Assembly: GCF_007997155.1 (NCBI RefSeq)
Contig: NZ_VORT01000010.1
Coordinates: forward strand, 62,001-126,000
From: Aequorivita antarctica
GTDB lineage: Bacteria > Bacteroidota > Bacteroidia > Flavobacteriales > Flavobacteriaceae
Direction of reading: 5' to 3'
Length of the DNA: 64,000 nt
In this document: piece after piece, positions 16,503 through 26,531 of the stretch
Position numbering within the stretch: position 1 is the stretch's first letter
Layout: every line of letters starts with the position of its first letter
Position numbers and translations under genes: made by a program
The notes under the pieces: generated by a model
Databases searched by the model: none
Seen by the model: only the letters and a program-made list of their open reading frames with translations
Told to the model about the DNA's origin: nothing

Positions 16503-17195
16503 TTATTTATCCGTGGGTTTGGGATACGTTTCTTCCAAAATCACTTTCCCGTCTTTATAGTATTTCCAAAGCCCATGTTTTTTGTCGTCCTTATAAAAGC
16601 CTTCAATAACCACATTGCCGTATGCATCATAATATAAGGCTGTGCCTTGTAGTTGGTCTTCCTTATAAAGCAGTTTTTTAAGCAAAACACCATCGGGCGA
16701 GTAATAATTGTCTTCGCCTTCCTTTATGCCGTTTTTATAGGTAGTTTCTTCAGTAATTTTTCCGTCAGGATAGTAAGTAATCTTTTTTCCGTCCAGTTTT
16801 CCGTTTACGTAATTTTCGTGCATCATCACGTTTTTGGACTTTTCGTGGTAGTAAACCCATTTGCCAATGCGGTCCTTGTCCTGCATTTTTCCTTCACTAA
16901 CCAGTTTCCCCTTAATGGTGAAATATTTTACTTCGGAAATGTTGTCTTTACTATTGAAGTTTTTGGTTACCGTGGGTTTGTCTTTACACTCTAAGCAATA
17001 AAATTTGAATTCGCCCACTTCTTTTCCGTGTTCAAAAGTACCCTCGTAGCGAAGCTGGCTAGTTCCGTCAAATGTTTTTTTCCAAACTCCATGGCGCTTA
17101 CCTTTGGCATCTACCTGATTGATTTCACTTTGGGAGAAAGCATTCATGGAGCAGAAGATAATTCCGAAGAAAACGATAAAAGCAATTTTTTTCAT
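16503..17195 (-). CDS. Exported MORN-repeat (YwqK-like) protein
   Basis: This 230-residue protein has a signal peptide (about 1-21, ending NAFSQ) followed by MORN-variant repeats of about 22-24 residues with the pattern Y..GK..G....Y. Examples are GKRHGVWKKTF, NGKLDGKKITYYPDGK, NGIKEGEDNYYSPDG and KDDKKHGLWKYYKDGK. Databases often call such proteins YwqK-family antitoxins, but the signal peptide argues for an envelope or periplasmic role, and no toxin gene is visible beside it. MORN sheets commonly mediate protein or lipid contacts. It lies between mnmA and yidC on the same strand with gaps of about 80 bases. Function is unknown. Confidence 0.8.
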   Translation of the reverse strand: MKKIAFIVFFGIIFCSMNAFSQSEINQVDAKGKRHGVWKKTFDGTSQLRYEGTFEHGKEVGEFKFYCLECKDKPTVTKNFNSKDNISEVKYFTIKGKLVSEGKMQDKDRIGKWVYYHEKSKNVMMHENYVNGKLDGKKITYYPDGKITEETTYKNGIKEGEDNYYSPDGVLLKKLLYKEDQLQGTALYYDAYGNVVIEGFYKDDKKHGLWKYYKDGKVILEETYPKPTDK

Positions 17196-17274
17196 TGTTT
17201 TATTTAAACTTACATAAAAGTAAACGACGAAGTTCGTGTTCTATTACTTCATTGTTATGGAAGCGGAAAAGCTA

Positions 17275-19161
17275 TTATTTTTTTCCACCCTTTTTCTGTT
17301 GCTCAGCTTGTTCCATCATTTCAGACATTTTGCGCTGAAACTTGTTTTGTTTTTTTGGAGTGGCTTTTTTCACTTGGATTTTAGCGTGAATTTTGTCCTC
17401 ATCAATAATGAAGTTCTTTATCACAAGCATAATACCTATTGTGATTAAGTTTGAAATAAAGTAATAAAGTGAAAGTCCACTCGCATAATTGTTGAAAAAC
17501 ACCAACATAAACAATGGCGACAGATACATAAGGAATTTCATATTCGGCATTCCTGGTTGTTGTTGCTGTTGCATATTTTGCCCCATGGTCATCATCATAT
17601 AAACGAAAATGGCGATGGAAGCAAGAATTGGGAATAAACTCACGTGCTCTCCATAAAATGGAATGCGGAAAGGCAATTCCGCAATGGTGTCATAACTGGA
17701 AAGGTCATCCGCCCAAAGGAAACTTTTTTGGCGTAAATCAAAAGCCGATGGGAAGAAAGTAAAGAGTGCATAAAACACCGGAATCTGCAGTAAGGCCGGC
17801 AAACAACCCTTCAGCGGACTTGCACCCGCAGAGTTTTGAAGCTTCATGGTTTCCTGTTGTATTTTAAGCTTATTGTCTTTGTATTTCTCTTTTAGTTCGT
17901 CCATTTCTGGTTTCAAAACCTTCATTTTTGCTTGCGCCAAATACTGTTTGTATTGAACTGGTGAAAGCAAAAGTTTTATCAAGATGGTCAAAACGATAAT
18001 GGCGATTCCAGCAGGTAAAAAGTCAGTTAAAAAGCCAAATACAGGAATAATGATGTACTTGTTTATAACTCCAAATATTCCCCAACCAAGTGGCATGGCT
18101 TCGTCAAGATTACGATCGTATTTTTTGAAAATTTGATAATCCGAAGGACCGTAATACATATTCATATTGTAGGCCAATGCACCACCTTTTGGCTCCAAAA
18201 GCATTTTTGCACCGTACTGTTTTGTGAAGGTTGTATCTACTTCTTCGTCTTTCACTAAATCTATAGAGGTAAGTTTCACTTCTTTAAACGGAGTGTCTGT
18301 AAGCAACATGGAACTGAAGAAATGCTGACGGAAGTTCATCCAAGTAACATCTTTTTCCAATTCATCATCTTCGCCAGTAGGGGAAAGTTTTGAATGTTTT
18401 TCACCATCATATTCATACGTCAAACGCGAATAACGGTTTTCGTACGAAATACTTTTCGCGTGGCGATACCCCTTCAATTGCCAATCCAAATACATAGGCT
18501 GCGAAGTATTGATAACCCCGTCCAAGCCTTGGCTGTTGATGTTAAAATCCATCATGTATTCACCGGGATGCAGCGTATAGCGATATTCAATAAACCCGTT
18601 TTCAGAAGTTTTCAGCTTCATCGAGAGCACATTGTCTTCGCCATTTTTGCTCAAAGTAGGCTCGAAATATAGGTCTTGTGAGTTTAAGGTTCTGTTTTCT
18701 GCTGAAAATTGAAGATTTAATGAGGCATTTCCATTCTTTATTAAATAAACTGGAACAGAATCATATTGATGAAAATCTTTTAAAAGGGCTTCCATAATAT
18801 AACCCCCTTTATTACTAATTTCCAACCTTAAAACATCGTTCTCCAGAATAGTTGAGGCATCAGTTGCCGAAGGAAGTGTTCCGGAATATGCAAAGGAACC
18901 GAGTTTGTTTTTTAACTCTTCTAAAGCCAAGGAATCTCCCGGTTTCACAGCATCCATTGTGTCAGATGTTGCCTGCGCAAGTGTGATGTCTTGTTTGCCC
19001 TTTTCGGCTTGTGCTTCTTCTTTAGCTGCGGCTTCTGTCTTGGCTTTTTCCGCTTGAAGTTCTTCTTCGGTAGGTTTGTTGAGATACAACATCCAAATAA
19101 GGATTCCTCCAATTAATAAAAAGCCTATCAGTGAGTTAAGGTCGAATTTCTTTTTTTCCAT
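17275..19161 (-). CDS. yidC: Membrane protein insertase YidC
   Basis: This 628-residue inner-membrane insertase/foldase works with or beside SecYEG. An N-terminal transmembrane segment (about residues 9-23) is followed by the large periplasmic beta-domain of Gram-negative YidC (about 70-340). The conserved five-helix core begins near residue 360 (GIFGVINKYIIIPVFGFL) and includes the cytoplasmic coiled region MKVLKPEMDELKEKYKDN and LPALLQIPVFYALF. The tail is strongly basic (KKATPKKQNKFQRK, ending GGKK), typical of ribosome contact. The length fits Bacteroidetes homologues. It lies 98 bases downstream of pyrG on the same strand. Confidence 0.97.
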   Translation of the reverse strand: MEKKKFDLNSLIGFLLIGGILIWMLYLNKPTEEELQAEKAKTEAAAKEEAQAEKGKQDITLAQATSDTMDAVKPGDSLALEELKNKLGSFAYSGTLPSATDASTILENDVLRLEISNKGGYIMEALLKDFHQYDSVPVYLIKNGNASLNLQFSAENRTLNSQDLYFEPTLSKNGEDNVLSMKLKTSENGFIEYRYTLHPGEYMMDFNINSQGLDGVINTSQPMYLDWQLKGYRHAKSISYENRYSRLTYEYDGEKHSKLSPTGEDDELEKDVTWMNFRQHFFSSMLLTDTPFKEVKLTSIDLVKDEEVDTTFTKQYGAKMLLEPKGGALAYNMNMYYGPSDYQIFKKYDRNLDEAMPLGWGIFGVINKYIIIPVFGFLTDFLPAGIAIIVLTILIKLLLSPVQYKQYLAQAKMKVLKPEMDELKEKYKDNKLKIQQETMKLQNSAGASPLKGCLPALLQIPVFYALFTFFPSAFDLRQKSFLWADDLSSYDTIAELPFRIPFYGEHVSLFPILASIAIFVYMMMTMGQNMQQQQQPGMPNMKFLMYLSPLFMLVFFNNYASGLSLYYFISNLITIGIMLVIKNFIIDEDKIHAKIQVKKATPKKQNKFQRKMSEMMEQAEQQKKGGKK

Positions 19162-19259
19162 GTTTATTTCTTCTTTTGAAATAATTCAAAAGCTTGTTAT
19201 CGTTAATTTTATGTGGCAGGGCAATAATCCCGCCTTTTTTAGTATTGCGTCAAATTGTC

Positions 19260-20924
<1,665 letters not shown>

Positions 20925-20978
20925 TTATTGTGGAAAGGAAAGATTTATATTTCAAAATATGATGAGGCAAGCATGGAC

Positions 20979-21632
20979 CTAATTAGCTATAGATTTTGCC
21001 CCAATTAATAATGTATTGGTACCATTTACTTTTTGATGCAATTGAAACTCGAAACCTTTTCCGAAATTGGATAGCAGTGTTTCGATTACGGCCGATTGTT
21101 TTTCGAGATTCACGCCTACATTAAAAATCACAAAACCTTTTTTTTGAATCATTTTTGAAATGTTTTCACAGAATTCTCTTCCATAAAAAATAGAAGGGAC
21201 CTTAGTGTCAATAAAAAGGTCAATGATTATAAGTTGAAATTTTTCTTTGGAAGTTTTTGCAAATTGAAAAGCATCAGCTTCAATAATTTGAAGCTTTTCT
21301 GAAGTTGCAATTCCAAATTCATCCTCAGCAAGTTTTATGATTGCGGGATCAATTTCAACGGCAACTATGTTATTAGTGTATTCAAAAGTATTCCGCAGGG
21401 AATGAATAATACTTCCGCCTCCCATTCCTAAAAGCAGTATGTTTTCAACAGATTTTAAATCAACTTTCGTCAATCCAAACTCCAGTATTTTTTGAAGCGA
21501 GCCATACGAATAGTTTGCATTTTCGGTATCTAAAACCTTTTTCCCATTAATATAGGTTATTTCCAAAGTGCCGTTAATTTCAGAAGAAAAGCGCCTTGTG
21601 CTTGGCCAAATATAGCTGAGAAGTTTCTTCAC
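20979..21632 (-). CDS. Spermidine synthase-like (SpeE-fold) protein
   Basis: This 217-residue class I Rossmann protein resembles the spermine/spermidine synthase family. The nucleotide-binding loop LLLGMGGGSI (near residue 66), an acidic motif AVEIDPAIIKLAEDEFGI, the EADAF segment and LIIIDLF are visible. It is shorter than true spermidine synthases (about 280 residues), lacking much of their N-terminal beta-domain, so polyamine synthesis is not assured and a methyltransferase-like role is possible. Its ATG overlaps the stop of the upstream DUF3820 gene by four bases (ATGA), implying translational coupling. Confidence 0.8.
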   Translation of the reverse strand: MKKLLSYIWPSTRRFSSEINGTLEITYINGKKVLDTENANYSYGSLQKILEFGLTKVDLKSVENILLLGMGGGSIIHSLRNTFEYTNNIVAVEIDPAIIKLAEDEFGIATSEKLQIIEADAFQFAKTSKEKFQLIIIDLFIDTKVPSIFYGREFCENISKMIQKKGFVIFNVGVNLEKQSAVIETLLSNFGKGFEFQLHQKVNGTNTLLIGAKSIAN

Positions 21633-21859
21633 TTTTTAATAAGCCTTTTGAGTAAACCTTCAAGCCCGTTCAATTTCAGTTCATACATTTCGGCCATCAT
21701 CCGGCCCAATTTTCCCTCGGGAAATCCTTTTTGCTTGAACCAAACGAAATAATATTCGGGAATGTTTGCTAGATAATAGCCTTCGTATTTTCCGAAAGGC
21801 ATTTTGTAGTTTGCCAGTTCCACCAAGTGGTTTGGGTCTGGGCTACTTCCAAGATTCAT
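21629..21859 (-). CDS. DUF3820 family small protein
   Basis: This protein of about 76 residues matches the DUF3820 pattern: MPFGKYEGYYLANIPEYYFVWF with a following KGFPEGKLGRMM. I placed the start at ATG 21859 (MNLGSSPDP), because the longer reading frame would run 71 bases into the upstream gene while this start overlaps it by only 17 bases. The 3' end overlaps the next gene by four bases. The family has no firm biochemical role; some members are called putative quorum-sensing-regulated virulence factors. It sits in a tightly overlapping group (DUF922, DUF3820, SpeE-like). Confidence 0.75.
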   Translation of the reverse strand: MNLGSSPDPNHLVELANYKMPFGKYEGYYLANIPEYYFVWFKQKGFPEGKLGRMMAEMYELKLNGLEGLLKRLIKK

Positions 21860-22373
21860 AGTCGGCGAGTTGTTGAGCGATAAATTTCTGCCAGAAAGCT
21901 TCTTTTTCCTCATTACGGGAATGGTCGGTTTCAGCGTCGAATTTGGTCTGCATTGCCCGTCTTTTTTGCTCTACCTGTTGATAGATGGCTTCTATTTCAG
22001 ACTTTATTTTTTTTGAGAATTTTTTTCCTGAAATATTTTTCCGAAGCATTCGTGCGTGCAATTCTGAAATATCAAAATGGGCCTGTTCATGTCTTAAAAT
22101 ATGCGAGGTGGCATGCTCAGGGATATACCAAGAGCTCTCTGGAGTAAAAAAACTTTCAACGGAATATTCCACATCCATAATTCCATTTTTTATGGAGTAT
22201 GAATATTGAAAACCGATACCTGAATTGGTAATCGCCGCAAAATTGGCACTGCGCATAGGTTTTCCACGAAAGTCTTCCCAACTTAGTTTTTGGTTTTCAT
22301 TCCAAATAATCTTTTCCGAATTGAGCTGCGGGAAGAGGAGTAAGGAAAATAGAAAGGCTACAAATAGTTTCAT
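21843..22373 (-). CDS. Exported DUF922 putative zinc-dependent protease
   Basis: This 176-residue protein has an N-terminal signal peptide (about 1-19). Motifs of DUF922 are visible: LSWEDFRGKP near residue 30 and the metallopeptidase-like HEQAHFDI near residue 110, in which HEQAH fits HExxH. The family is predicted to be zinc-dependent and secreted or periplasmic, but enzymatic activity is an inference from the motif. It is the first of three overlapping genes on this strand and starts 54 bases before the start-proximal end of that group meets the OsmC gene. Confidence 0.82.
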   Translation of the reverse strand: MKLFVAFLFSLLLFPQLNSEKIIWNENQKLSWEDFRGKPMRSANFAAITNSGIGFQYSYSIKNGIMDVEYSVESFFTPESSWYIPEHATSHILRHEQAHFDISELHARMLRKNISGKKFSKKIKSEIEAIYQQVEQKRRAMQTKFDAETDHSRNEEKEAFWQKFIAQQLADYESWK

Positions 22374-22427
22374 GTTTACGGATTATCAAATATTGTACCT
22401 ATTTAATTTCCCTCTCAAGAGGGGAGT

Positions 22428-22832
22428 TTAACCCCAATTAAACTCAATCACCCTTTCAATATCAGGGTGAAGGCTGTAATGAACAGGACAAGTTCTTGCT
22501 GTATTTTCGAGTATTTTTCGAGATCTTTCATCAATTCCTGCCGGAAAATTCAAAATCACTTCTATTTTTGAAATGCGCCGTGGATCTGCAGCCATGGTTT
22601 TTGTTACCATTGCCGTGGTGCCGTCTATGTTTACTTGCATATCGCGAGCCTTGATTCCCATCATGGTAATCATACAGTTTGCAAGTCCTGTGGCAACCGT
22701 ATCTGTTGGAGAAAATGCTTCACCCTTGCCATTATTGTCCGTTGGTGCGTCCGTAATAAATTTACTGCCTGATTTTAAGTGTTCGTTCTCTGTGCGGAGG
22801 TTTCCCAAATAAGTTACTTTAGAAGTGCTCAT
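22428..22832 (-). CDS. OsmC family peroxidase-like protein
   Basis: This 134-residue OsmC/Ohr-fold protein carries the two redox cysteines expected of thiol peroxidases acting on organic hydroperoxides: one in LANCMITMMG and one in TARTCPVHYSL. The length is normal for the short OsmC branch. Its ATG overlaps the stop of the upstream LysM lipoprotein gene by four bases (ATGA). A second, more distant OsmC protein is encoded at 37172-37639. The substrate is not known. Confidence 0.9.
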   Translation of the reverse strand: MSTSKVTYLGNLRTENEHLKSGSKFITDAPTDNNGKGEAFSPTDTVATGLANCMITMMGIKARDMQVNIDGTTAMVTKTMAADPRRISKIEVILNFPAGIDERSRKILENTARTCPVHYSLHPDIERVIEFNWG

Positions 22833-24763
22833 TCTACTACTTCAAATTTAAGTTCGTTGTTGTATTTTAAAATATAGGCGGCTTCATTGCAGTAGCCTTC
22901 CGTGTCTGATTTTTGATAGCGGAATTTATTTTCAATATAAACCGTTTCGCTTTCAGGCATTATAGCGTCGTAAATATTTTTTTCCGAAGCCAATCTAAGT
23001 AGCACATCGTAGGTTACATCGAACCCGCGAATGGCGTAGCGGTTTGGGAAAACGCCGTATTTGTTTTTATAGCTTATTATAAAAGGATTGCGGTCGTCTT
23101 CGGAAATATTTCGGTTTACCGATGGGAATGTAAAGTTAAGCTTCGCTAAACGGGTACTTGAAACTTCGTGCCATTCATAGGCTTCATTACGGTCCAAAGT
23201 GAATAAACGCACTTTATAATTGTTGGGCATTGAGGAAAGCACGTTTACAGCACTGCTCACCAAAATAGGATTTTGTGACTCGAGGATTACCCAGTTTTCC
23301 ATGCCTTCTGAAGCTACAGAAGTAATATCGCTTGTTTGAATGTAGCCACTACCGCGGGCTGATACCGTTTTAGCCGTAGGAATGGCGGTTTGAATCATCT
23401 CTCTTTGCTTCGCTCGCTTTGAATCTGAAACAATGATGATGTTTTTCCCTGAACTGTGCTCTTTTAAATAGCGAATCATCGTTTTCTGAAGTACTGCATC
23501 TGTTGGAAGCGTCTGGAAAAGATTGTCATTCATCGCCATCTCTCTATTGCTCAAAGGCGAAAAAACTGGAATTTTTTCATCTTTCAGCATATAGGAAGCT
23601 TTTTCAACATTTTTTTGAAGTAACGGACCAATAACGGCATCCACGTTTTTGAATTCGCTTTTTGATATTATGGAAGCAACTTTGCTTTCACTATTTTCGG
23701 TGTCATAAACGTTCAGTGTTACCGAAATTCCTTTATCCTTTGCAAATTCGGCAGCCATCAGGGCACCGCTGTAAAAATCCAAAGCCACCCGAAGTGTTGG
23801 ATCTTTTTTTAGCAAGTCGTTGTCGTTACTCGTTGAATCGCTTGCGCTTCGCATTAAACGAAAAGGAAGCATCAAGGCTACCTTTTTCATCTTTTTGTTG
23901 TCAATTCTATTTTCTAAATTGACTATTGAAATATCTTCGTTTGAAATAAAGGTCTCTTCTTTCGGGATTTTTAAAATCATCCCTTCCTTCAGCCCCTCTT
24001 TAGCATACGGATTTAAGGCGATGACCTCTTCTTCAGAAAGGCCGAATTTTACTTTCAATCTGTAAAAGCCTTCCTTGGGTTTTACTTCGTAATACTGAAA
24101 GTTTTCTTCATCAATCTCAGCATTTTCGATTACTGTTTTATCGGGAACAATAAGTGTTTCACCTATATTAAGACTTTCGCCCATAGCTGGGTTTAAATCT
24201 TCCAATTCAGCAATGGAAACACCAAATTTTCTAGCGATTCCAAACTTTGTTTCTTTTGCCGCTACCGTATATTTTTGAGTTCCCGGTAAAGGGGTTCCAG
24301 TACTTGAGCCAATTATTTCGGTGTTTTTGGAAGCCGCAGGAATCAACAATCGCTCGCCTTTATTCAGGCCACGGGAATATAAATCCTTATTCAACTTTTT
24401 AATATCGTCAACACTCACGTTGTATAATTGCGCGATTCCGTATAGTGTCTCCTTCTTTTTTACTTTGTGTTCCCGAAAGTTGTTATTATTGGTTCCCGAG
24501 CTAATGACGCTACTGGAAGGGAGAATAAGCACACTATTGACCTTTAGCCCATTTCTGGATTCAGGGTTGAGGTTGTATATGGTTTCTTCGGAAATGTTGT
24601 ATTGCTTTGCAATACTGTAAATCGTTTCGCCATTTTGAACAGCGTGGCTTTTATATTGTTGTTGCGCTGCTGAGCCGCAACTAACCATAAAAAGCAGGGT
24701 AACCGAAACGTATATTAAACACTTCAACATAGGGATAATCAATTTTTTAAGTTTGTCAAACAT
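22829..24763 (-). CDS. LysM-repeat lipoprotein with periplasmic-binding-protein-like domain
   Basis: This protein has up to 644 residues and a lipoprotein signal ending LLFMVSCGS, then four LysM modules (about 35-80, 97-143, 165-210 and 222-268) that bind peptidoglycan. A type 1 periplasmic-binding-protein-like domain of the leucine-binding family follows from about residue 290 (KKVALMLPFRL ... VDAVIGPLLQKNVEKASYML). The combination is common in flavobacteria, next to guaA, and resembles the LpoA/amino-acid-binding fold used to tune cell-wall synthesis. That role is inference. The start could be ATG 24763 or ATG 24730 (MLKCLIYVSV): a TATGTTTG box at 24757-24764 overlaps the first ATG and would favour the second. 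Confidence 0.85.
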   Translation of the reverse strand: MFDKLKKLIIPMLKCLIYVSVTLLFMVSCGSAAQQQYKSHAVQNGETIYSIAKQYNISEETIYNLNPESRNGLKVNSVLILPSSSVISSGTNNNNFREHKVKKKETLYGIAQLYNVSVDDIKKLNKDLYSRGLNKGERLLIPAASKNTEIIGSSTGTPLPGTQKYTVAAKETKFGIARKFGVSIAELEDLNPAMGESLNIGETLIVPDKTVIENAEIDEENFQYYEVKPKEGFYRLKVKFGLSEEEVIALNPYAKEGLKEGMILKIPKEETFISNEDISIVNLENRIDNKKMKKVALMLPFRLMRSASDSTSNDNDLLKKDPTLRVALDFYSGALMAAEFAKDKGISVTLNVYDTENSESKVASIISKSEFKNVDAVIGPLLQKNVEKASYMLKDEKIPVFSPLSNREMAMNDNLFQTLPTDAVLQKTMIRYLKEHSSGKNIIIVSDSKRAKQREMIQTAIPTAKTVSARGSGYIQTSDITSVASEGMENWVILESQNPILVSSAVNVLSSMPNNYKVRLFTLDRNEAYEWHEVSSTRLAKLNFTFPSVNRNISEDDRNPFIISYKNKYGVFPNRYAIRGFDVTYDVLLRLASEKNIYDAIMPESETVYIENKFRYQKSDTEGYCNEAAYILKYNNELKFEVVE

Positions 24764-24848
24764 AGTCTCGATTTCAGTTTATAAAAACACTGGACAAGGG
24801 GGTTGAGTGAATTTCAGACTGCAGCGCAATGATGAAATTACTACCACC

Positions 24849-26378
24849 TTATTCCCACTCAATGGTCGCGGGCGGTTTAGAGCTGATGTCGTAGACTACT
24901 CTATTAACGCCTTTAACGCGGTTTATTATATGGTTGCTCACTTCCTGTAAAAATTCATAGGGAAGATTCACCCAATCTGCAGTCATTCCATCGGTGGACT
25001 CTACGGCGCGTAAAGCAACTACTTTTTCATAGGTTCTTTCATCACCCATTACGCCAACGCTGTTTACTGGCAACAAAATTGCTCCTGCCTGCCATACTTT
25101 ATCATATAAATTCCACTTTTTCAATCCGTTGATAAAGATGGCGTCAACCTCTTGTAATATACGAACTTTTTCAGCGGTAATATCGCCCAATATTCTAATT
25201 GCAAGTCCAGGTCCGGGGAAAGGGTGCCTCCCCAAAAGTTCTGGGTCTATGCCCATTTCTTTTCCAACGCGTCGCACTTCATCTTTAAAAAGCATGCGCA
25301 AAGGTTCTACGATTTTAAGTTTCATAAAATCTGGTAAGCCGCCAACGTTATGGTGGCTTTTTATGGTTACTGAAGGCCCGTTAACCGAAACACTTTCAAT
25401 TACATCTGGATATATGGTTCCCTGCGCTAGCCAATCCACACCAGTTACTTGATGTGCTTCATCATCAAAAACTTCTATAAATGCGTTGCCGATGGCTTTG
25501 CGTTTTCTTTCAGGATCGCTTTCGTCTTTTAAAGCTTTCAAAAAGCGCTCCGAAGCATCAACGCCTTTTACGTTTAGCCCCATATCTTTATATTGGTGAA
25601 GTACGCTTTCAAATTCGTCTTTACGAAGTAAACCGTTGTTTACGAATATACAATACAGGTTTTTGCCAATGGCTTTATTCAAGAGAATAGCCGCCACTGT
25701 AGAATCTACACCGCCACTTAAACCGAGAACAACTTTCCCATCGCCAATCTGCTCTTTTAGTGTTGCAACAGTCGTTTCCACAAAAGCTGCCGGTGTCCAT
25801 GTTTGGGGAACTTCGGCAATGTTTACCAAGAAATTTTCAAGCAACTGCTTGCCGTGGGTTGTGTGATACACTTCTGGGTGAAACTGGATTGCGTAAGTTT
25901 CTTCGCCCTCAATTCTGTAAGCTGCATTCAAAACATCTACTGTACTAGCCAATCGTACCCCGTTTTCAGGAAGTTGTGCAATGGTATCGCTGTGGCTCAT
26001 CCACACATTTGTGTTTTCGGGAATATCTTTAAAGAATTCTTCCCCAGATTTTATCATTGAAAGTTTCGCTCTGCCATATTCACGAAGGTTAGATGGCTCT
26101 ACGCTTCCACCACTGAAATGTGCTAAATACTGCGCACCATAGCAAACCGCCAAAAGAGGTTTGTGGCCACGAATCTGCGAAAGATCTGGATGGGGCGCAT
26201 CTTCCGCGCGAACGGAGAACGGACTGCCCGAAAGTATTACGGCCTTAAAAGGCTCCAAGTTTTCTGGAATGTGATGGTAAGGGTGAATTTCGCAGTAAAT
26301 GTTCAGTTCCCGCACGCGTCTAGCGATCAATTGGGTATACTGCGAACCAAAATCTAAAATGAGGACGTTGTTTTGCAT
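24849..26378 (-). CDS. guaA: GMP synthase (glutamine-hydrolysing)
   Basis: This 509-residue enzyme converts XMP to GMP using glutamine and ATP. The N-terminal glutamine amidotransferase has the nucleophile C79 in AVCYGAQ and the HPE motif in [10 protein letters not shown]. The ATP-pyrophosphatase domain has the PP-loop [10 protein letters not shown], and the dimerisation domain ends in PPATIEWE. I chose ATG 26378 rather than an in-frame TTG two codons upstream, because [17 protein letters not shown] is the canonical N-terminus. A TATTTTTG box ends just three bases before that ATG, so the mRNA may be leaderless. Confidence 0.97.
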   Translation of the reverse strand: MQNNVLILDFGSQYTQLIARRVRELNIYCEIHPYHHIPENLEPFKAVILSGSPFSVRAEDAPHPDLSQIRGHKPLLAVCYGAQYLAHFSGGSVEPSNLREYGRAKLSMIKSGEEFFKDIPENTNVWMSHSDTIAQLPENGVRLASTVDVLNAAYRIEGEETYAIQFHPEVYHTTHGKQLLENFLVNIAEVPQTWTPAAFVETTVATLKEQIGDGKVVLGLSGGVDSTVAAILLNKAIGKNLYCIFVNNGLLRKDEFESVLHQYKDMGLNVKGVDASERFLKALKDESDPERKRKAIGNAFIEVFDDEAHQVTGVDWLAQGTIYPDVIESVSVNGPSVTIKSHHNVGGLPDFMKLKIVEPLRMLFKDEVRRVGKEMGIDPELLGRHPFPGPGLAIRILGDITAEKVRILQEVDAIFINGLKKWNLYDKVWQAGAILLPVNSVGVMGDERTYEKVVALRAVESTDGMTADWVNLPYEFLQEVSNHIINRVKGVNRVVYDISSKPPATIEWE

Positions 26379-26381
26379 AGG

Positions 26382-26389
26382 CAAAAATA
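26382..26389 (-). promoter_or_regulatory. -7 box TATTTTTG abutting the guaA start codon
   Basis: On the minus strand TATTTTTG is separated from the guaA ATG by only CCT. If used, transcription would begin within a few bases of the A of ATG. Confidence 0.5.
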
Positions 26390-26452
26390 CTTTAAATATA
26401 TAAGTTGGTTAAATGGTTGTGTGGAATTTTTTATGATATTTATTTTGTCAGG

Positions 26453-26511
26453 TCGAGCGCAGTCGAGACCTCATTAATAGTTAGCAATCCAAAGTTCTCG
26501 ACTGCGCTCGA
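26453..26511. repeat. Perfect 16-bp inverted repeat between bshC and guaA
   Basis: TCGAGCGCAGTCGAGA (26453-26468) and its exact reverse complement (26496-26511) flank a 27-base loop. It lies between the bshC stop and the guaA promoter. It may be a REP-like interspersed element and may also end bshC transcription; it has no T-tract. Confidence 0.85.
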
Positions 26512-26531
26512 ACGGACATTGAGCATTTTAT

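Noticed and set aside
16503-17195. Toxin-antitoxin interpretation of the YwqK/MORN protein
   Set aside because: It has a signal peptide and no adjacent toxin-like gene; the antitoxin label seems to be inherited annotation.
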